Origin: Lacticaseibacillus nasuensis JCM 17158
GTDB taxonomy: Bacteria; Bacillota; Bacilli; Lactobacillales; Lactobacillaceae
Reading direction: 5' to 3'
Length of the DNA: 56,194 bases
NCBI RefSeq assembly: GCF_001434705.1
Contig: NZ_AZDJ01000032.1
Location: 212,745-268,938 of the forward strand
Positions 52,150 to 56,194 of the stretch are shown piece by piece (within the stretch, counting starts at the first letter, position 1; each line of letters begins with the position of its first letter). The position numbers were made by a program, and so were the translations under genes. The notes beneath the pieces were generated by a model. That model was not told the DNA's origin. It made no database searches and worked only from the letters and a program-made list of their open reading frames with translations.

Positions 52150-52982
52150 ACTACTACCCTTTGATTCGCGGGCGCCAGGCGGATTTATTGGCGTTGCGTG
52201 CCGCGGTGCAAACCGGGCTATCCCCGCACATCATCCCCGTCATCGAGCCGGTGAAAGACAACGCCGCCTTACCCAGCACCGTGGCCGCATTTGCTGCCGC
52301 CGAGCACCCCCTGTATGTGATCGCTAACCCGCAAGTGGGCACCTATGGCTTGCTGGCAGCGCCGCGCCACCCGTTACCCACGCCGCTGCCGGCGCCGGTG
52401 CAAGCGGCCCGCTACTTCGACGCCCAGCCAGCCCCGCTGATTATCGCTGGTACTTCCGCAGAGGCGGCGGCGTTGCCGTCGCGGCAACTGCTCATGGTAC
52501 CCAACGAGGCGCGGTTTCGCGTGCGCGGGTCGAACCAAGCCATCTACCTTGGCGACTGGCACCCGAGTCGCGAGCGAACCGAAGCCTTCCGCGTCGTGCA
52601 ACGTGAGCTCTATCAGTACCCCAAGGCGACCCTGGCCGGGCGCGGCTGGGCCGACTACCCGTTAAGCAGTCACCACTATTCCGAGCAAGGCTACCCGCAA
52701 CGCGCCATCGCCTTGCACCTCTTATTTCCCAGCCACGGCGCGCTTTACTGGCAACATTTCACCTCGGTTAACAATACCGACTTCAGCCAACCGCAAGCCA
52801 AGTTTTTCGAGGCCGTCACACCGCTTGCCGCCTGGCTGGCGGTGCACCCCGAGGCGGCCACGCCAGCCACCAGCGAGCTTTTGCAATTGTTGACCCAGCA
52901 CCATTTTCCGGGGTTAGGCAAGGTCCGCGAACTTCAGCTTCGCCACCTGTTCACCATCATCGGGCGCTGGTTGACGGATTAG
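52146..52982 (+). CDS. sce7725 family protein
   Basis: A 278-residue protein. NYYPLIRGRQADLLALR, IIPVIEPVK, IANPQVGTY, and later HHYSEQGYPQRAIALHL and KFFEAV match the sce7725 family as I know it. These proteins usually sit beside an sce7726 nuclease-like partner; here the partner place is taken by the MmcB-like protein. The biochemical role is unknown. A 4-nt ATGA overlap couples it to the MmcB-like gene. It ends the operon, and no clear terminator follows at once. Confidence 0.78.
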   Translation: MNYYPLIRGRQADLLALRAAVQTGLSPHIIPVIEPVKDNAALPSTVAAFAAAEHPLYVIANPQVGTYGLLAAPRHPLPTPLPAPVQAARYFDAQPAPLIIAGTSAEAAALPSRQLLMVPNEARFRVRGSNQAIYLGDWHPSRERTEAFRVVQRELYQYPKATLAGRGWADYPLSSHHYSEQGYPQRAIALHLLFPSHGALYWQHFTSVNNTDFSQPQAKFFEAVTPLAAWLAVHPEAATPATSELLQLLTQHHFPGLGKVRELQLRHLFTIIGRWLTD

Positions 52983-53040
52983 GGGGTCACAAATTGGCGA
53001 GTTGTTCACTTCTATAGAGGTAACGACCAACCGGCGCTCA

Positions 53041-53384
53041 CCGCAGTCACCCGCTTGAAGGATCCGCAAGCAGGCCGACTCGGTGGCGACGCGAGGGCGT
53101 TACCCGCTGGGCGCAGCCGAGTCATCCGGAGACTCGGGCGGGGGCCTAACCGCCACTCGGGCCCATTGGTGGTTGGCACCCCCCAGCACGCCGCGCAAGG
53201 AACCGCGTGGTGCGAAGTTCAGTGGTCGACCAAGTGTAGATCAGACGTTATCGGTGAGGTGAACCCCTTCATTCGGTCAAGCAGTCAGCCGGATTGCCCA
53301 TTGTTGCCTACTTTGGGTGCCAATACTCGGTACAATCCCGCCTTCGCCTTGACCGCAAGTGACTGAACAAACTTCCCCGATAAC
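53041..53384. ncRNA. Candidate structured RNA in a 459-nt gene-free gap
   Basis: No gene is supported between 52983 and 53441. The GC-rich part folds strongly: GACTCGG (53077-53083)/CCGAGTC (53117-53123); GCCTAACCGCCA (53144-53155)/TGGTGGTTGGC (53167-53177), extended by GGGG/CCCC; GCAC and CGCG (53186-53195) with CGCG and GTGC (53204-53213). A long-range domain has GTTATCGG (53247-53254)/CCGATAAC (53377-53384) enclosing CGGTCAAG (53274-53281)/CTTGACCG (53348-53355). CAGTCAC (53044-53050) can also pair with GTGACTG (53359-53365), which would make a pseudoknot. RNase P, tmRNA and SRP RNA core motifs are absent. The strand is unresolved; a weak TATAGA lies at about 53013 on plus. Confidence 0.4.
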
Positions 53385-53386
53385 AA

Positions 53387-53422
53387 AACCAGCCCCGGTT
53401 GCATGTGCAGTCGGGGCTGGTT
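53387..53422 (-). terminator. Terminator of the DUF975 gene
   Basis: A perfect 11-bp stem AACCAGCCCCG/CGGGGCTGGTT, followed on the minus strand by TTTTGTT, lies 20 nt after the DUF975 stop. Confidence 0.88.
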
Positions 53423-53441
53423 GGCGTCTCGTGATGACAAG

Positions 53442-54188
53442 TTATTGCTGAGTTTGCAAGTCGGCTTGGTACTGCCGCACGTTTTCGTAAAAACCGGCTT
53501 TGGCCACTTGCAGGTAAGGATCGATCAACAAATTGAACAGGTTGAAGGTGATGCCTTCCAAGATGTACCAACCCAGCAGTGACAGCTGGAAGACGAATAA
53601 ATCGAGCTTGAAGCCGCGCATCAGGCGCCAAGACACCCCTAATGCTTGAAACACGCCAAACGGCCCGCGCTCGCGGCCATCGTAAAAGACGAAGTAAATC
53701 TGGCTCCACCCATAGGCCAGCAGAATCCCCGGCACGATGATGTAAGAGCCTAGTTGAATCAACAGGCGGCTGACGATAGCCAGCAACAAGACGCCGAAGA
53801 AGTAGCGACTGTTAAACAGGCGAAAGACCGCCTTAAGCGGATTGAACTGCTGTAGCTTGCCCCGGTAGACATCTAGCGCGGTAATTGCCACGCCTTGGGT
53901 GAACCACAGGGAAATCAGCGCTTGAATCAACGACTGCTTTTGGACCTCCGCCGAGCGGCTTTGGGAAATGTGGAGGATGGCGGTTTGCGCGTCTGCCCCA
54001 CTGCCGTTGATGGCCAGCATGCTTTTATACATCCCGATGAGCAGGCCCATCATTAAAAAGTAAAAGACGACTTGGATCAGCCATGGAATCAAGTTGGCCA
54101 GAACCATATTCTTAAATACTCCAGGCTCGTGCAATTGCGCCTTGGCTTGGGCTTTCACTTCCGAGCGGGAAAGATATTGATGCGTCAT
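53442..54188 (-). CDS. DUF975 family membrane protein
   Basis: A 248-residue membrane protein. The N-terminal SRSEVKAQAKAQL and about five to six membrane segments are typical of DUF975, as are FVFYDGRERGPFGVFQALGVS and LPGILLAYGWSQIYF-like blocks. The function is unknown. AAGGAGG lies before the ATG. It is a single gene with its own terminator. Confidence 0.87.
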   Translation of the reverse strand: MTHQYLSRSEVKAQAKAQLHEPGVFKNMVLANLIPWLIQVVFYFLMMGLLIGMYKSMLAINGSGADAQTAILHISQSRSAEVQKQSLIQALISLWFTQGVAITALDVYRGKLQQFNPLKAVFRLFNSRYFFGVLLLAIVSRLLIQLGSYIIVPGILLAYGWSQIYFVFYDGRERGPFGVFQALGVSWRLMRGFKLDLFVFQLSLLGWYILEGITFNLFNLLIDPYLQVAKAGFYENVRQYQADLQTQQ

Positions 54189-54242
54189 GTGTCCTCCTTA
54201 CGCAGTCTCTGCGTGAATCTGGCAGTAGTATAGCACCGCTGC

Positions 54243-55004
54243 TTACTGCTTGGCCACCAGGAACTCGGTGCCCGGTGCAAACCACATGCGTTCCGGTTCG
54301 CGTAGCGGCCGTTCGGTGATCAATGTGTCGATTGCGCCAAGCCCGAAGCCTTGGTAGGTCGACTTCAGCTGAAACTTCTGTAGTTCGGTCACCACCACCA
54401 AGCGGCGGGCGGCACCGGCCACGGCGGTTTTGACCTGGGCGTCTTCGTCATAGGCAAAATACACCCCGTGCGCGTCCATCGCCGCGGCCCCGACAAAGGC
54501 GGCGTCAAAGGCGATGCGACTTAAGGTGTCGAGGCTGGCCGGGGAAAAGAAGAACCGCGCGTGGTGATTCAGCCGGCCACCAAGCAGGTGCAGCGTCACC
54601 CCGGTTTTCACCGACAGCGCGATAGCGTTGTCCAGCGAATGCGTATAAATGGTGACCGAGTCATCGATACTTTGTGACAACTTCAAGAGCGTGGTGGAAT
54701 CATCGACGAAATAAACCCCACCGGGATGAATCAGCTGCAGTGCGGTTTGCGCCATCGCCGTTTTCTCCGCGGAAAACAGCTTCTGGCGCATCGAGTAGCT
54801 GGGAATCGTGTGGCCGAATGTCAACGACACGATGCCGCCGCGCGTGCGCCGGCCCGCGCCGGCCGCAGCCAGCGCGACAATGTCCCGCCGCGCGGTGTCA
54901 CGCGACACCCCCACCGCCTGCATGATGTCTTCGATGGACAACTCCTGCTTCGTGTTCAATAGGCGCTTGATCTCCTCAAAGCGCTTCTCCCGATACATGG
55001 CCAT
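54243..55004 (-). CDS. DeoR-family transcriptional regulator
   Basis: About 253 residues. The N-terminal HTH is SIEDIMQAVGVSRDTARRDI (about residues 23-42). The DeoR C-terminal sensor domain follows, with YFVDDSTTLLKLSQ, LLGGRLN and AFVGAAAMDAHGVYF. These regulators usually answer to a sugar phosphate. GAGGTGAG sets the start at 55004, with an ATG at 54998 as the alternative. No sugar gene lies beside it in the window, so the target is unknown. Confidence 0.9.
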   Translation of the reverse strand: MAMYREKRFEEIKRLLNTKQELSIEDIMQAVGVSRDTARRDIVALAAAGAGRRTRGGIVSLTFGHTIPSYSMRQKLFSAEKTAMAQTALQLIHPGGVYFVDDSTTLLKLSQSIDDSVTIYTHSLDNAIALSVKTGVTLHLLGGRLNHHARFFFSPASLDTLSRIAFDAAFVGAAAMDAHGVYFAYDEDAQVKTAVAGAARRLVVVTELQKFQLKSTYQGFGLGAIDTLITERPLREPERMWFAPGTEFLVAKQ

Positions 55005-55195
55005 CGAACTCACCTCACCCAATTAATACTCTCCATTATACCGGAAAACTCCGAAGAATCGCTTAAAACAACGTATTCCCTGTTTTTTGCGCTTTGTGAT
55101 GGAAAAGTGGTAACTGCAACCGAATTCAATCCAGTATTTTGGCGGGATTGGCCCAGAATTTTACAATCACGATCACAATGAAATATTGCCGAGTT

Positions 55196-55212
55196 TGTGA
55201 CAGTTATGTGAC
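55196..55212 (+). promoter_or_regulatory. WalR-like direct repeat
   Basis: TGTGAC-N5-TGTGAC (55196-55212) has the exact spacing of the WalR/VicR box TGTWAH-N5-TGTWAH, with G in place of W in each half. It lies about 60 nt above the -10 of a 3D-domain wall protein gene, the kind of gene WalR controls. Confidence 0.5.
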
Positions 55213-55252
55213 AACGTGACAAAACTAGCTTGAATTGTAATGCGACTGGCAC

Positions 55253-55279
55253 TTGCATGACACGTCCAACGTCTATACT
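55253..55279 (+). promoter_or_regulatory. Promoter of the 3D-domain protein gene
   Basis: A -10 TATACT (55274-55279) has a -35-like TTGCAT (55253-55258) 15 bp above it, a short spacing. A weak -35 suits an activated promoter. Confidence 0.5.
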
Positions 55280-55329
55280 TTGCAGTGTTCCTAGGGGGAT
55301 ATTACCAAATCGAACCAAAATAGGAGTGG

Positions 55330-56061
55330 ATGATTATTCTTAAGAACAAAATCCAATTAACAGCCGTAACGGTTCTCACGTTACTCGGCGGTGCAGCCGT
55401 CGCCACGTTACCGGACAAGCCGGTCAACGCGTTGGGCACGGATACCGCCTCATCGAAGTCAACAACTACGCAATCCAATACTGAAAGTGTCGACGGTGCT
55501 GCTCGGGCCGCCGGCGAAGCCACGGTTAAGCTGCAAAAGCAGGCGCAACCTCAGCAGACCGTTCAATTACAGGGTAAAGCACAAGACCCTGTTGAATTGA
55601 ACCTGCAGGTAAAGAAGCAACAAGCCATCGCCGCCGCTAAGAAGAAGGCTGCCGCCGCTCGGGCCGCTGCCGCCAAGAAGGCGCAAGCCGCTAAGGCAAC
55701 GACGACCAGCACCACGAGCACGACGAGTTCTAGTGCGAGTGCCACGACGACGGACTACACTAAGTCTGCCAGCAACACGAGTGCCACCGGGGCCAACAAA
55801 GGGACGTTCAAGCTCAGCTTCTACGATCCTGCTTCCATGGGCTCCAGCATGGGCTATGGTGGTGTTGCCGCCAACCTCAGCGTCTTCCCGAAAGGCACTC
55901 GCCTGAAGATCACGTTGAGCGATGGCACGGTTTGGTATCGTGTTGTTAACGATACCGGTGGCTTTGCCGCTGCCAACCCACGTCAGCTTGACGTGGCGAT
56001 GCCAAATAGCCAGATTCCTTCAGCTGGTATTCTCTATGCCAACGTTGAAGTCTTACACTAA
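55330..56061 (+). CDS. Secreted 3D-domain cell-wall protein (YocH/Rpf-like)
   Basis: A 243-residue secreted protein. The signal peptide (about residues 1-35) has a hydrophobic core LTAVTVLTLLGGAAVATL. A Lys/Ala/Gln-rich helical linker (about 60-125) and a Ser/Thr stretch (about 126-150) follow. The 3D domain takes up the C-terminus: KLSFYDPASMG, FPKGTRLKI, RVVNDTGGFA and NPRQLDVAMP, the Asp residues being the motif's core. Such domains act as peptidoglycan lytic enzymes. AGGAG lies only 3 nt before the ATG, so the start is a little uncertain. Confidence 0.88.
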   Translation: MIILKNKIQLTAVTVLTLLGGAAVATLPDKPVNALGTDTASSKSTTTQSNTESVDGAARAAGEATVKLQKQAQPQQTVQLQGKAQDPVELNLQVKKQQAIAAAKKKAAAARAAAAKKAQAAKATTTSTTSTTSSSASATTTDYTKSASNTSATGANKGTFKLSFYDPASMGSSMGYGGVAANLSVFPKGTRLKITLSDGTVWYRVVNDTGGFAAANPRQLDVAMPNSQIPSAGILYANVEVLH

Positions 56062-56071
56062 ATCTGCTTTG

Positions 56072-56099
56072 CGACCACACTTGCTGTGGTCGTTTTTTT
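56072..56099 (+). terminator. Terminator of the 3D-domain protein gene
   Basis: A perfect 8-bp stem CGACCACA/TGTGGTCG with a 5-base loop is followed by seven T residues, 10 nt after the stop. Confidence 0.93.
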
Positions 56100-56147
56100 G
56101 TCCTCACTGCCACTTACCCAGAACGTGTGTTGCCCACGACTAAATTG

Positions 56148-56177
56148 TTGACGGGGAAAACGCTTCCGTGCTATATT
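56148..56177 (+). promoter_or_regulatory. Promoter reading out of the right edge
   Basis: A -35 TTGACG (56148-56153) and a -10 TATATT (56172-56177) stand 18 bp apart. The gene it drives lies beyond the window. Confidence 0.65.
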
Positions 56178-56194
56178 ATGGCCAGACAAGTCCG

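Larger units (their letters stand above)
55005..55329. other. Divergent intergenic region between deoR-type and 3D-domain genes
   Basis: No gene is seen. It carries the promoters of both flanking genes, three GTGACA repeats (55197, 55208 and 55216) and a WalR-like direct repeat, described separately. Confidence 0.6.

Noticed and set aside
53055-53366. A 103-codon frame on the plus strand
   Set aside because: No ribosome site and an Arg/Gly/Pro-rich composition typical of GC-rich non-coding DNA; the helices explain the sequence better. A comparison of relatives could still revive it.
53041-53384. RNase P RNA, tmRNA or SRP RNA
   Set aside because: The universal motifs (GAGGAAAGTCC, ACAGAA, a T-loop end, GGAAGGAAGC) are absent on both strands; only a short GAGGTGAACCCC resembles part of RNase P.
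56152-56167. cre-like GGAAAACGCTTCCG in the right-edge promoter
   Set aside because: It differs from the cre consensus at three positions near the ends; too weak to call.

Overview
The window looks like a chromosomal segment of a GC-rich lactic acid bacterium of the family Lactobacillaceae, most like the Lacticaseibacillus group. The reasons are AGGAGG-type ribosome sites, several TTG and GTG starts, a C69 dipeptidase, Kup and Ktr potassium systems, orphan PTS subunits, and a giant subtilase with a KxYKxGKxW signal peptide and an LPxTG-like anchor. The species call is inference. No rRNA, tRNA, CRISPR array, insertion sequence or prophage block was seen.

Layout. 0.4-4.9 kb: a galactitol-family PTS with two IIA, two IIB and one IIC, led by its PRD regulator; the dipeptidase PepD is divergent. 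6.5-11.6 kb: a GNAT/deformylase-like/exonuclease-phosphatase operon, Kup, a small protein and a uracil-DNA glycosylase-like protein. 11.7-14.4 kb: a self-regulated GntR (YtrA-type) ABC transporter operon. 14.5-15.7 kb: the niacin repressor gene niaR, preceded by five exact 123-nt structured repeats. 15.7-20.7 kb: a P-type ATPase, divergent from KtrB-KtrA. 20.7-26.7 kb: AzlCD, aldo/keto reductase, DegV, a frameshifted flavin oxidoreductase, an orphan PTS IIB and a tyrosine phosphatase. 26.9-30.6 kb: a visibly AT-richer nucleoside-use operon (nucleoside hydrolase, DcuC-type carrier, GNAT, GntR) with twin operators and a cre site. 30.8-39.7 kb: cell-surface genes (zinc-ribbon, PDZ and class A beta-lactamase-like proteins, then the 1725-residue surface protease). 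40.1-47.1 kb: housekeeping enzymes (aldo/keto reductase, two Cof phosphatases, histidine phosphatase, RNase HI) and a divergent LysR/aminotransferase pair. 47.1-49.0 kb: a DUF1634/TauE-SafE/basic-tail protein operon in which the TauE gene carries an in-frame amber codon. 49.0-53.0 kb: a three-gene nuclease-helicase, MmcB-like, sce7725-like operon behind a LexA-like dyad. 53.0-53.4 kb: a GC-rich, highly foldable gene-free stretch. 53.4-56.2 kb: DUF975, DeoR and a 3D-domain wall protein with a WalR-like box.

The strongest leads for something undescribed are: (1) the five-unit 123-nt repeat array in front of niaR, whose variant units keep base pairing through compensatory changes and which sits behind a minus-strand promoter; (2) the helicase/MmcB-like/sce7725 operon, whose XPD-type helicase has lost the usual Fe-S cysteines and is fused to a RecB-like nuclease; (3) the structured intergenic region just downstream of that operon.
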